A DNA stretch of 33,858 bases from a virus. Of the stretch, positions 16,401 to 24,409 are shown in pieces. The position numbers were made by a program, and so were the translations under genes. Numbering within the stretch: the stretch's first letter is position 1; each line of letters starts with the position of its first letter. The notes below the pieces were generated by a model that did not search any database, had not been told where the DNA came from, and was given only the letters and a program-made list of their open reading frames with translations. The stretch lies in the IMG/VR virus record IMGVR_UViG_3300009285_003948, positions 1 to 33,858 of that record; one strand, 5' to 3'.

Positions 16401-19400
16401 CTAAATGATTTCATCGAGCGCAGCATGACCAACAATATGACCGGTGCAGAGATCCTGGAACGCATGAAATCCCTGGGATTTTCTGAGGGTGAACTGAAAT
16501 GGAATGGAATGTACCAATGGCTGGTCAAAAACAAAGACGAAGCCATCACCCAAAGCAGTCTGAAGAAGTTGGTATTTGAGCGCGAACGCTATCTTGAAGC
16601 TCAAACTCAGGCGGGCGGTGTGTGGAGTGTCGCGCTAAAAGATGGAAAAGGAAACCAATTAGTCCAGGCGACCGGAGCGTTGTCACTGGATCCAGACACA
16701 AATTTGTTTCGCTTCAACCTGACAAAGGTAGAGGGGGATGTAGATGAGTATTCATTACAACGGCTGCAGCGTTGGGCAAGAGATGAAGAGGCCACCCACC
16801 TGGTCATGCCGGATGGGGTTGTACATGATTTGCGCAAGGTTCCACCCTCTCTAAAAGCTACTCGCAGATCAGATTTTTCTTTCCTGGGCAGCACCGATTT
16901 TGTAAAGAACGAACTGGATCGACATTCAGCGATCATCAAAGCTTTTGCCGGGTCCAATCCAACCACATCTCTACATGAGATGTTTCACGCTGTGGAAGAT
17001 TATTTGCCGGACGCAGCGAAAAAGGTATTGGACGATTACGCTTCCGAGACCTTACTGCGGATGCAGGTAAGCAATGATCCAGCCTACAAGTTGTACAAAG
17101 ACTTGGATCCGGCAGTCGCCCGCAGTGAGATTACAGCCCGAGCATGGGAAAAATATGTAATCACTGAGATGGCGCCGAACAGCGAGGTGGGGCACATCTT
17201 CAAGGCTATCAAGAATTACTTGGTGAATTTCTATCGCAGCATGGGTGATTATTTTGGCGGGGTATATCTGACGCCCGAAGTGCGCAAGGTATTCGATCAG
17301 ATGGTGGGAGACGGCTGGAAGCAGGCTCAGGCTGACAAATTACCAAAGCCGCGTTCTCCCGGCCCCAAACCCAAAGTACCGGCAAAGCCAATTACATCTG
17401 AGGATGCACTCAAAGCCGCGCGGAAAGCCAAAGAAACGGTTACTTCCAAGCCGGTTATCAAGAAGAAGGATCCGGCAACCAAAGTGGCGGATCTGGTGGC
17501 AGTGGATGATATTGACCGGGCGCAGGGAAGGTGGCTGCAAAAGGGTACGTTCTATCCTGTACCGCGCAAGCGGAGATTCCTGAAAGGCTACACCGCCCAG
17601 GATGTAATTGACCATGAGATCAAAGAACTTCGTGGCGATTTGAAGATCAACCCCGACATAGATATGTCCTCTGTCAGTGCACAACACACAATCTGGGTGG
17701 CATTTGATGAGGGTGCGGCAGTCAAGCATTACAAATTCAGCGATCCGGCCCTGAAGAACCTGACATCCACACAGTATCCATACTTCCGGGTATTGGCTGT
17801 GGATGGAAACGGCCACGCTCTAATTGAATACTCAGCAAAAGCACCCAAGGGAGCAGAGCCGTTGCTGCAGGAGATCCACGTGCATCAATCTATTCTGGAA
17901 TTGATGAACGGCCCGGAGAATGAACTAAAGACAGCCATGCGCGAACTGTTGGATATTTATACTCAGGATGATGTGGCCCGGTTGGTTAGTCAATTTGAGC
18001 CCATTGTCACCAAGATTGAAGACAAGCTAATTGCCAGTAATTACACCATGTTGGCCAAGGATCTCACACCAGCCGAGAGGGAGGCATTATCCTTCCTGGC
18101 CAACAACTTCTTACCGCCTTCTATTGCTAGCACATACCCGCAAAAACCAGTGCAACGTTTCGCTCAACAAGTTCTGGATGCCAACGGAAACTACATCGGC
18201 TTTGGGGTGGTTGGCAACATTGACATTGATGATATTGTATATGTCAACGACTTTGCTACCTTCTTCGACCGGGTAGCCGATGCGGTTTGGGAGCCAATCA
18301 GTAAAGGAGAATTGCCTAAAGTCCAGCGCATCAGCGAGGATGTGTTGTCTATTTTGGAGCGGCGCGGGTTCGACCCGGTGGTCTTGGCTGGTAACATATC
18401 ATCGGATTACATACACAATGCTTTGATTTCCGGGCGCAAGCTGACACCCATACCTGTACCTGATCGCTCATCCTTTATGGACTTTGCCGCGCGTTCCAAG
18501 GTCAAAACCCCGGATGGCCGACCACTTCCGGTTTACCATGCTTCACGCTTCAACTTTGTTGAGTTCAATGCTGCCAACGATATGGGCCACCATTTTGGTA
18601 CAGTCTATGCTGCTTTGGATAGAGCGCATTGGCAACCTAGTTGGCAGTTGCACGCCTACTGGCTGAACATCGAAAATCCAATCAAGCTCACCGATAATGG
18701 CGGCTGGGGCTACCTGGGTGTGGCCAATCAGTTGGCAGAAATTGATTTGATTTCCGCTACTGAAGCACTGGCTTTGAAGAATGAAGCAGCTATGGCCGAT
18801 AATATTATGGAAGGGCTTATCCAAACCTTGGATGAGACTACTCCAATTACCATGGTGCAGGCCGACAAATTGATGAATGAGTTGTATACCTCCATGCCAA
18901 TTCTGAAAGACTATGGCAACTTCGATGCCAAAGATCTGATGGTCAGTTGGAACTTGAATGCCGGGTTATATGCCAATTCAAAGACAGTTTACAGCCCGCT
19001 AAATATCCACCGCCGTGTAGGATCTTCTCGGGTGGTGGCGGGGATGAAGAAATCTTATGCCATTGACGGCATCGAATATGTCAATGCCTTTGAAAATCGC
19101 GGTTCCACATCCTACATGGCCTTCTATAAAAATCAGATCAAGCGGGTAGACAATGTTGGAACTTACAATCCAAAGGTAGATCACGTAAGGTTCCAGATGT
19201 TGAGCGACCTGATTGATGACTCTGCCGAGCATGTTGAGAACAGTCAACGGGCATTGAAAACCTGGACAAAATCAGTGTCAGGGATGTTGGATAATGTAGA
19301 TAGTTTGTTCCTTGATGCCCGCACTGGATTTATGAATGCCAACGTGCTGGTTTCTTATCCCGATGCGCTCAGCAAACCCAATACTGCCTACTTGATTGGC

Positions 19401-22400
19401 AACGGATTTGATTATATTGTCCGAGAAATGGGAGATGACGCGGCGGATCATTACCTGCGTAACTTGGCATCTGCTCTTCGCGGGGCGGGATTGGATGAGG
19501 CAGACATCTTCCACATGGGAGATGCCAGGTTTGTCATTCAAATGGACGATGCCCGCAAGCTGGATGATGTGCTGGAAGCAGTAGCCAATGCTCCCACCGT
19601 GCGTGTGTATGATGATGTCGGTGAACTGTGGGACATAGATTTGGATATTAGCCATTCTGGGGTGGGATCAAAGAATGATATTCCTGAACAATTCCAATTG
19701 GCACAGGAAGCATCTGAGAAGTTGCGATCTGATTCCTATGTAGATTGGCTACGGCACAGTGGTGAAGAGCGTACCGAATTCCGCAACGAATGGGAAGCAT
19801 TGGATGATGCGGATTTGAATGGCGCCGAGATTGCCACTCACAAGTACATTCGTCCTGCCGATCCGATTTTCCAGGAAGTGCCGTACCAGCAGTGGTACTA
19901 CCACAAGGCCGAGCGTGAAATTGAGAAAATGGATTTCAAGAGTACTTCGACTGCCAGGCTACGCAGTGTATTGCCAAAGTTCGTCAGTGCTGATGAGATG
20001 AAATGGTCTGGATTGGATGATTTCCTGTCTGAAAATAAAAACGTAACCAAACAAGAGGTGTTGGATTTCCTTCGTGAGAATCAGATCGAAGTCAACAAGG
20101 TTACACCTGAGATGAGACGATCAGCCATGAGTGGCGATCAATCTTTATTCCAGAAAACCGATGCCGAGGATATGGTTGCTAAAGCAAAACAGCCCGACAT
20201 CCAACCAGAAATAGATGAGGCATGGCGGGCATTTGCTCAGTCACCCATCTTCACACACGGCAGCCAGCAAGTCAGCCTGGCAGATTTGTGGGGAGTATTA
20301 TTTGGGAATGAGCGTAAATTGCTGGAAGCTGGATCAGATGGCTTCGCCAATATTGCCATCAAGCTGGCAGATGACTTCCAAATGTCGGGTTTGACTGAGC
20401 AAGCAGAAGTCATGCGGCTGCTTTCCGGGTTGGCCAAGGATTTCTCCAAATATGTAGAGGGAAGCGTCATCAAACTGGACTCTTTGGTTCCGCCACCACT
20501 GGCTTTGTGGCGCACCAACCCACAGATACGACAGTGGATCTCCAATCTTTATGGCGTGGGATCTCAAATATCAGCAGGCAAGCGCACCCTGCGCATGTGG
20601 AAGGATGAGTTCGGGCGTAAGATTGACGACTCGCCATTGGCCAAGTTGGACATCAATCCAGAGGCGAGCAAGGTATTGAACGATGTTGCCAAAGAAGGTG
20701 CACTGCTCAAATCACAGATGAATGATGTGGCCAACTATGGTGGTCGCATGGCCGGGCATTATATTTCACCGGCCAACGGCGCCGTTACCAAGACCAACTT
20801 CAACATGATCGACTACACTGATTTCACCGTGCTGGATCAATTTATGAAAGACCTGATCCCGTTCTGGATGTACCCGGCCAAGTCAGTGCCATTTTGGATA
20901 AAGACGCTTGTTCAGCATCCAGAGATTGTGGCGTTCTATTACAAATACCAACGCTGGTCAAAAACTTCAGCACTGCAGGCTCATGCCACGACCAGCCGAG
21001 GTGAAGTTCTGCCGTCACTGAAAGGTTACGTACCCATTCTGCCGGGTCTGTGGTTCAACCCACTGGCGCCGCTGTTGTTCCGTTATGCTTTCCCGCGCGT
21101 GGATAACATACCAGAAGAAGATCCAGAGCTAAGTCCATTGCAGTCTGTGGCCAAGTTCTTCTTGGATGATGCGCCCATATTCGGCATCAATATCTCCCCG
21201 GTGATGTCGGCTGTACTGCAGACCTTCTATGATCCTTACTACCCCAAGACCAATCTGGCTTATGATGTAGCCAAAGCGGTTATTCCCATTGAATTTATTC
21301 CACCTTTTGCCGAGCGTTGGATTATGGCCCAAACGCGGAAAGTGGCCAGCGGCTGGAAGAATGTACCCGAACGGTTTTCCGAAGAAGTTAGCTGGAAAGA
21401 CTACCTGATCGAGCGTGAAATCTTGATCAATGCCCTGGATCGCATGAAAGATATTACCAGCCAGGTAGAAAAAGAAGCCATTGCCAAAGAGGCCTACGCA
21501 ATAATTACCCGAGATGAAAGTCTGGGTGTGGTACGAGAAGAAGATCCATTGTGGCTGGAAGCTCGTGCCCATGTAGAAAACAGTGAATACTACCGCCGCA
21601 TAGCAGGTATGTTCACCGGCATTTATGCCAAGGAATTCACTTCCGGGCAGGCCGAACTGAGTTCCATTCGAGATGAAGTAAATCTGCTGCGGGATATGAT
21701 CAACGATGAAATCTTGGTCACATTGTTCAAGCCTTACATGAGCCAGGCTGATGTCTATAAACTTTACACCACGCGGAAGTATGAGACACCGGAAGGTTGG
21801 ATCACCAATTCCTACAATATGACCCGCTATGTGACAGACGAAGAAGGGAATGTGTTGACCGGAGCTTTGCGCCGTCAGGCAATTGCCGAAGATGCGATTG
21901 TTCAGAACCAAACGGAGTTACGCTATGAGGCCATCAAAGCCGCAGCAGATTTGAAAGATGAACGCTTGCACAATATTCCAGTCGGCGCCCAGGATTTATA
22001 TGATCAGATTATGACTGACTACTACACAGCCATAGCCCAGATTGATGACCCGAATGGTTTATATCCGTTGGCCAAAAAAGACTATGTAATGGGCTACAAA
22101 CCAATCTCGCTGATCGAAGAGCACATGACTGGTGAGTGGTGGCGGACAATCAAATCCACTTACCCACGGTATGTCAAGAATGAGACCTGGACACAGTATG
22201 AGCTTCGGGTAGCCGCCTGGAAAGATGGGCTGGCAAAACAGGCCGAATTGCTGTCTCCCATATTCCAACTCAATTTCAACTGGAATGTCTTTGAAGGTGA
22301 AATTGACACGGAAGAACGGCTAAGCAAAGTAGATAACATTATGAAGAAGCTGGTCGACCAGACCAATGCCGAAGGCTATGAACAGTGGCAGTTGAAAAAT

Positions 22401-23567
22401 GATTCGGTGATAGATGCCATCTGGAATGCTTATGAGACGTTGTATTTGCAACCGTATTTTGACGCGGTCAAAGACTTGTCCGGCAATGAGCGCAGCATGG
22501 CTGAGATTCAATTCTTCAAGACACATACCTTCGAGCCGGGCGAACGCGAAATCCAGCAGTGGATTGTGCAAACTTATGGTGTGGGTAAATTTGGTGAGAA
22601 GCTCATCCGGGATACTATCAATGGATTGACATTCGCCACACCCGAGCAAATAGAACAACTCAAGGATGAACCCAAGGATCCCAACCGCAATATTGTCTAT
22701 GACATTCTGGCCTGGGCAGGGCCGAAGCAAAGCGAGAACTACAGAGCGCTCATGCTGACATATATTGGGCTGGGCGGATACGAATCTGACTTCGATGTAT
22801 GGTATGGCCTCGGTGGAAATATAAACAACTACCCAGATGTGGAAAAGTATTATGACTTCCTCGATCTCATTCAGGAGGCCGCCGCTAAAGTCGGGGCCAA
22901 GGCACCAGATGAACAGCAATTGAAAGACATGTTATTGGCCGAAGCGGATCAGGCTGAATTCAAGGCGGATGTTATGGCTGAACTCGGGCTGAATTTCTAC
23001 ACCACCCTGGCAGTTTATATGTACATGGGTTCGGATGAGCGCAAAGAATGGAGGAACAAAAACAAAGATCTGTACAAGAAGATCAACACCTATTTCAACA
23101 TGAGGGATGATTATGCAAAAACCCACCCGCTATGGGCAGCCTATTATTACCCATCCTTTGATGCCAGTACAGGAACGACCAGCGCCGGTCTCAGTTCAGC
23201 AGCTGGATCAGGCTATCAGGCATCCAGTTTTGAAAAAGAGGAGGCACGATGGTGGCTGCCGTTTGGCAAGCGCTCATCATTGGATGCTATGGCTCTCTTC
23301 ACTCCAGGCAAGCTGGGTTCTGCAGGTGTCACTCGGCAACCCTGGTGGCCACAGTCCTTGCTCGACCTGCTGGATCCGCTGGCAGTGGAGCAAGTCAATC
23401 AGGCCACAACAGGGCAGGCACCTCTGCCCAATGCAACGGTTACTTACCTGAAGCGAGTTGCTACTAATCACCCAGAGTATGCCAGGGCAATCCGTAACAA
23501 TCTAAAGATTGCAAAACGTGTGTATCCACAGCGTGAAGTTGCCAAAGACATCCGCGAGATGCAGTAG
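10425..23567 (+). CDS. Giant polyvalent virion protein, 4,380 aa
   Basis: Uninterrupted 13.1-kb gene between portal and scaffold/capsid, with AGAGGT before the ATG. By eye, in order: Pro-rich front (1-140); two ITARPT-containing repeats (about 150-290); hydrophobic stretch (about 463-500); conserved large-phage-protein segment RRPAWMLYNFIDN (1154-1166); first W-x-G module (W2026); zincin peptidase with HEMFH (2184-2188) and downstream Glu2235; Pro/Lys linker (about 2304-2350); ADP-ribosyltransferase (about 2680-2920: YHAS, HFGTVY, SYMAFYKNQIK); GGDEF-like domain (about 2960-3110, signature MGDARF); second W-x-G module (W3194); FTVLDQFMKDLIPFWMYP core (about 3467-3484); long helical tail. Such domain mixes are known as phage polyvalent proteins, thought to enter with the DNA and act on the host. 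Packaging and targets here are inferred. Confidence 0.85.
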   Translation: MAKKFWEQPWYLEYLEDLKRKQTNKKDTNELLKTTINSTVKNPNVQMVPRRVANISPARTYIQAKQAEIERMVGPTKVLPRPSSVTAMPDRVVEKLPPVSPYTYLPQAAPPPNRPDLETVQPAGARRVKPAPPPKPKQTFKATPDTKVGQEVYLSYDKNARLTFITARPTDIKLFNYNGTMVPVSKNDSGKWALDKEITQLGVTLDNMIPMVYTPDLLETLNSTKTAADLLKPLTLDGMIKPGEALYYDPIVHQITARPTQTQIFWTPDHKELTYERTATDDKGMVVTNDPVEFDVQSSKFLQETLTKEHVEFDAFTNLDVAGNPTRASDIRFGLGTVRTEDLQAMHGLDYTLNKQTGETVNLLDEQGNVYPFYLTPETPIANFPIQMKNFETALRNSKLFQTLVVPVWAKFDPVKAAPYVDGAIAAISGFYALFDQTSIVPKQSTLFSSESQTVRRSGLGNTVPAFLSNLLTQFLGRPLVSATRFLAFPISLFEKATASGMWKFAQSIQDQLEMAVKDKRAVVDDQLQRAMYLELERPGISLSPTQLLQDTYEYTEKFDVGDRGVSTQLEMAGLGSNDALVTYVNRMNSNVAAGQSLMDGAIRKQYSGLTGEAVDEFAEGMYRYYVWGLDWAAINNWIDGRYEQKPIQAGVDKILAGDVPVTSDEFHFLWQFMAYNTVTPTADVRSFMPKFNIQPDTGANYLFFRHAAEVSLAKGRPLTLDELYEESITWLAGYYQNPISTKEFRELMLQRSQARHDRALTLNRTAKSYRVLGEGAPDEATQQYYFGLADEMIKAAQDLLVATYPMDRKAGNIDPFSAYTWDAKPERVQQVYQNVALAELQLGRPPTRQEITDIASMSVDIVIEMGGEMVFDAMELLGVFKVGKIAINAAQKGITKTLVKSAKGISVLNALAAVQDEISNMALIRHMKGRALASQAFKQSEVMAELTSDILRSNPQTKEEFVALFEQVANDIVRIKSAGTKTEAAEIIASIMPNRPTILSAHTLQEAADLLTETIDPKRWPTIAGEVWDENWSHMIERAAHDYNKVWKLDPSDASLQTLRTNNITAKATQNFFSWAGQSRMATELGSQFRKTFSDANRAWTNSVIFGDTWWAKLGFTGKESTAGIYKWRQILEGVYKLNQTFMNAWVWATLARRPAWMLYNFIDNTFRFFVGGAGDIRDIFFLMQTGVGQKIASNVKIPAHVASDLSALTFRYVVEPLGEGVLQKKYLPSVLNLRDNPLGFLQHYRVNYLAMTDGKNALTKAYTVFSAFPVSVKSLANAIEYGTRIRMWYKLYTNNVNVLNKTILTNLLDGAEAIGESPRVLGLKERLLATGMSELDANKWVQHVKDMWLTSGSNSQRFERSLQLLATPGEYLNERLFLPEIITKAAWFDETLQRPLITAVLDELQKFVTTQADAGLTKLTKVQVDQFFDRVIAMFDAESNAKLSTIWNQQAQILRNFDIDSGRQELKGTPYYPEATTKSKDFPLVTDSGNDAVKAIPRDATKLTNTQRRLAKKAVKENRVVIPNDADENLVKAVNTIRERSDAIGTKPQPLTDEQIRAVENDLKDILPADVPTNAIEMEVLDRVIQKNIPRGIYLEAGKRRAIAAKNFGDVFGQPEFTQSRVYSRLERPDRDLIAAHGRNLDDAIRHVASSINSFWIEVWPGPRQLDAAGNIIFTARTSKSWEQAFNLIARQWNSQVFMYEELLDDVRRGNFTLLSSYSVKDMLDKAGIQPMFDAKGRVVRVRMHNPVTNEWKTTDSVVVVSQFKKITGVENQRIYTGSIQELGKGVIPDSKKAFTIEAKILPTPFPSYDEMVNSTPRLALAIKEGRLADANRILAGEFRYHMFYEKAGQLVPADSMLLNRIWKEIGGDSKKQWKTLQDVPPDITHKVLDDWAQTHHGYQLGKMVKGLQDDLTVVFQKQYGWTEAGARDYFKLWDRVMENVSRLLSDTLGRPITKDETWAHVYFGFYKIDPTVDGKAMRGLDGRQVFQSNLNDFIERSMTNNMTGAEILERMKSLGFSEGELKWNGMYQWLVKNKDEAITQSSLKKLVFERERYLEAQTQAGGVWSVALKDGKGNQLVQATGALSLDPDTNLFRFNLTKVEGDVDEYSLQRLQRWARDEEATHLVMPDGVVHDLRKVPPSLKATRRSDFSFLGSTDFVKNELDRHSAIIKAFAGSNPTTSLHEMFHAVEDYLPDAAKKVLDDYASETLLRMQVSNDPAYKLYKDLDPAVARSEITARAWEKYVITEMAPNSEVGHIFKAIKNYLVNFYRSMGDYFGGVYLTPEVRKVFDQMVGDGWKQAQADKLPKPRSPGPKPKVPAKPITSEDALKAARKAKETVTSKPVIKKKDPATKVADLVAVDDIDRAQGRWLQKGTFYPVPRKRRFLKGYTAQDVIDHEIKELRGDLKINPDIDMSSVSAQHTIWVAFDEGAAVKHYKFSDPALKNLTSTQYPYFRVLAVDGNGHALIEYSAKAPKGAEPLLQEIHVHQSILELMNGPENELKTAMRELLDIYTQDDVARLVSQFEPIVTKIEDKLIASNYTMLAKDLTPAEREALSFLANNFLPPSIASTYPQKPVQRFAQQVLDANGNYIGFGVVGNIDIDDIVYVNDFATFFDRVADAVWEPISKGELPKVQRISEDVLSILERRGFDPVVLAGNISSDYIHNALISGRKLTPIPVPDRSSFMDFAARSKVKTPDGRPLPVYHASRFNFVEFNAANDMGHHFGTVYAALDRAHWQPSWQLHAYWLNIENPIKLTDNGGWGYLGVANQLAEIDLISATEALALKNEAAMADNIMEGLIQTLDETTPITMVQADKLMNELYTSMPILKDYGNFDAKDLMVSWNLNAGLYANSKTVYSPLNIHRRVGSSRVVAGMKKSYAIDGIEYVNAFENRGSTSYMAFYKNQIKRVDNVGTYNPKVDHVRFQMLSDLIDDSAEHVENSQRALKTWTKSVSGMLDNVDSLFLDARTGFMNANVLVSYPDALSKPNTAYLIGNGFDYIVREMGDDAADHYLRNLASALRGAGLDEADIFHMGDARFVIQMDDARKLDDVLEAVANAPTVRVYDDVGELWDIDLDISHSGVGSKNDIPEQFQLAQEASEKLRSDSYVDWLRHSGEERTEFRNEWEALDDADLNGAEIATHKYIRPADPIFQEVPYQQWYYHKAEREIEKMDFKSTSTARLRSVLPKFVSADEMKWSGLDDFLSENKNVTKQEVLDFLRENQIEVNKVTPEMRRSAMSGDQSLFQKTDAEDMVAKAKQPDIQPEIDEAWRAFAQSPIFTHGSQQVSLADLWGVLFGNERKLLEAGSDGFANIAIKLADDFQMSGLTEQAEVMRLLSGLAKDFSKYVEGSVIKLDSLVPPPLALWRTNPQIRQWISNLYGVGSQISAGKRTLRMWKDEFGRKIDDSPLAKLDINPEASKVLNDVAKEGALLKSQMNDVANYGGRMAGHYISPANGAVTKTNFNMIDYTDFTVLDQFMKDLIPFWMYPAKSVPFWIKTLVQHPEIVAFYYKYQRWSKTSALQAHATTSRGEVLPSLKGYVPILPGLWFNPLAPLLFRYAFPRVDNIPEEDPELSPLQSVAKFFLDDAPIFGINISPVMSAVLQTFYDPYYPKTNLAYDVAKAVIPIEFIPPFAERWIMAQTRKVASGWKNVPERFSEEVSWKDYLIEREILINALDRMKDITSQVEKEAIAKEAYAIITRDESLGVVREEDPLWLEARAHVENSEYYRRIAGMFTGIYAKEFTSGQAELSSIRDEVNLLRDMINDEILVTLFKPYMSQADVYKLYTTRKYETPEGWITNSYNMTRYVTDEEGNVLTGALRRQAIAEDAIVQNQTELRYEAIKAAADLKDERLHNIPVGAQDLYDQIMTDYYTAIAQIDDPNGLYPLAKKDYVMGYKPISLIEEHMTGEWWRTIKSTYPRYVKNETWTQYELRVAAWKDGLAKQAELLSPIFQLNFNWNVFEGEIDTEERLSKVDNIMKKLVDQTNAEGYEQWQLKNDSVIDAIWNAYETLYLQPYFDAVKDLSGNERSMAEIQFFKTHTFEPGEREIQQWIVQTYGVGKFGEKLIRDTINGLTFATPEQIEQLKDEPKDPNRNIVYDILAWAGPKQSENYRALMLTYIGLGGYESDFDVWYGLGGNINNYPDVEKYYDFLDLIQEAAAKVGAKAPDEQQLKDMLLAEADQAEFKADVMAELGLNFYTTLAVYMYMGSDERKEWRNKNKDLYKKINTYFNMRDDYAKTHPLWAAYYYPSFDASTGTTSAGLSSAAGSGYQASSFEKEEARWWLPFGKRSSLDAMALFTPGKLGSAGVTRQPWWPQSLLDLLDPLAVEQVNQATTGQAPLPNATVTYLKRVATNHPEYARAIRNNLKIAKRVYPQREVAKDIREMQ

Positions 23568-23569
23568 CC

Positions 23570-23599
23570 TTGACGCTGACATATCAATGTTTGTATAAT
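23570..23599 (+). promoter_or_regulatory. Internal promoter for scaffold and capsid
   Basis: TTGACG (23570-23575), 18-base spacer, consensus TATAAT (23594-23599), in the 50-base gap between the giant gene and the scaffold gene. TAGGAG follows 12 bases before the ATG at 23618. It would lift capsid and scaffold above what survives 13 kb of read-through transcription. Confidence 0.7.
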
Positions 23600-23617
23600 A
23601 GGACATAGGAGCTAGAA

Positions 23618-24367
23618 ATGTTGTTCAATAATAAGTCCGTCAGATTTGAAGTATCTAAAGACAGCGGTGGTTCCAGTGATGGGACGCCCGCTGTGGGTTC
23701 GGTTCCAGCAGGGACGCTTACCCCAGGTGCTGCAGACGCGGGACAAGAAGCTCAGAGGAAATTGGAAGAGGCGTTAGCCAAGCGTGAACAGGACATCAAC
23801 AACCTGAAGTCAAGCTTGCAGCGCCAGATGTCACAACGGGAACAAGAGTGGCAACAGCAGCGTGCCCAGCTTGAAAGTGAGCTGAACAAAGCGCGAATGG
23901 CCTCCTTGGATGACGATGAAAAGAAAGAATTTCAGCGCAATCTGGAAGCGGAACAATCCAGCCAGTGGCGTACCATTGCTCAGCAAAAGGAGCAGGAACT
24001 CCAGCAACTTCAGGCCGCCCAGAATTACAAAGATTTCTTTGTCGCCCAAGGTGTGCCCGCCGACAACTTAGTTACCGATCAGGGTTTGGATGCCCTTGTT
24101 GCCTCCGGGTGGCTTGGAATTCAGAAAGCTATGTCGGAACTAAAAGCCAAAGTGAAAGAATACGAGACCACTCACATGACCAGTGTGCCAACTCCTCAGA
24201 ACAATCAAGCCGATTCTTCCCAACGAACTCCTCTTGCCGCCTCGCCTGCACCTGCTGGAAACGGGCCAAACTGGAACGATCTGATCAAACAGTATGGTTC
24301 TGCCGAAGAGGTGTACAAACTGGTGGAAGCAGGAGACCTGTCACCCTCGATTATTCCTACAGCCTAG
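23618..24367 (+). CDS. Scaffold-like protein, 249 aa
   Basis: ATG 23618 with TAGGAG before it, first gene after the internal promoter. Residues about 40-130 form a long Gln/Glu-rich coiled coil (QREQEWQQQRAQLESELNKA), flanked by a flexible Gly/Ser/Pro front and a Pro/Ala-rich linker before a short C-terminal helical domain (NWNDLIKQYGSAEEVYKLVE). Acidic, coiled-coil proteins of about 250 residues directly before the major capsid gene are usually scaffolding proteins that shape the prohead; the C-terminal helices typically bind capsid. No protease motif is seen. Confidence 0.8.
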   Translation: MLFNNKSVRFEVSKDSGGSSDGTPAVGSVPAGTLTPGAADAGQEAQRKLEEALAKREQDINNLKSSLQRQMSQREQEWQQQRAQLESELNKARMASLDDDEKKEFQRNLEAEQSSQWRTIAQQKEQELQQLQAAQNYKDFFVAQGVPADNLVTDQGLDALVASGWLGIQKAMSELKAKVKEYETTHMTSVPTPQNNQADSSQRTPLAASPAPAGNGPNWNDLIKQYGSAEEVYKLVEAGDLSPSIIPTA

Positions 24368-24409
24368 GGATAAACGCGGGCACCAACCCAACTCTTCGGA
24401 GGACTTGAA

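Noticed and set aside
21129-21911. 260-codon leftward open frame inside the giant gene
   Set aside because: It has a low-complexity, hydrophobic composition typical of an antisense shadow, and the sense frame carries clear, continuous protein with conserved motifs.
10425-23567. Giant protein as an N4-like virion RNA polymerase
   Set aside because: Size and capsid type suggest it, but I find no R-x3-K-x6-7-YG motif B or the other T7-like polymerase motifs; the recognisable domains are peptidase, ART and GGDEF-like.
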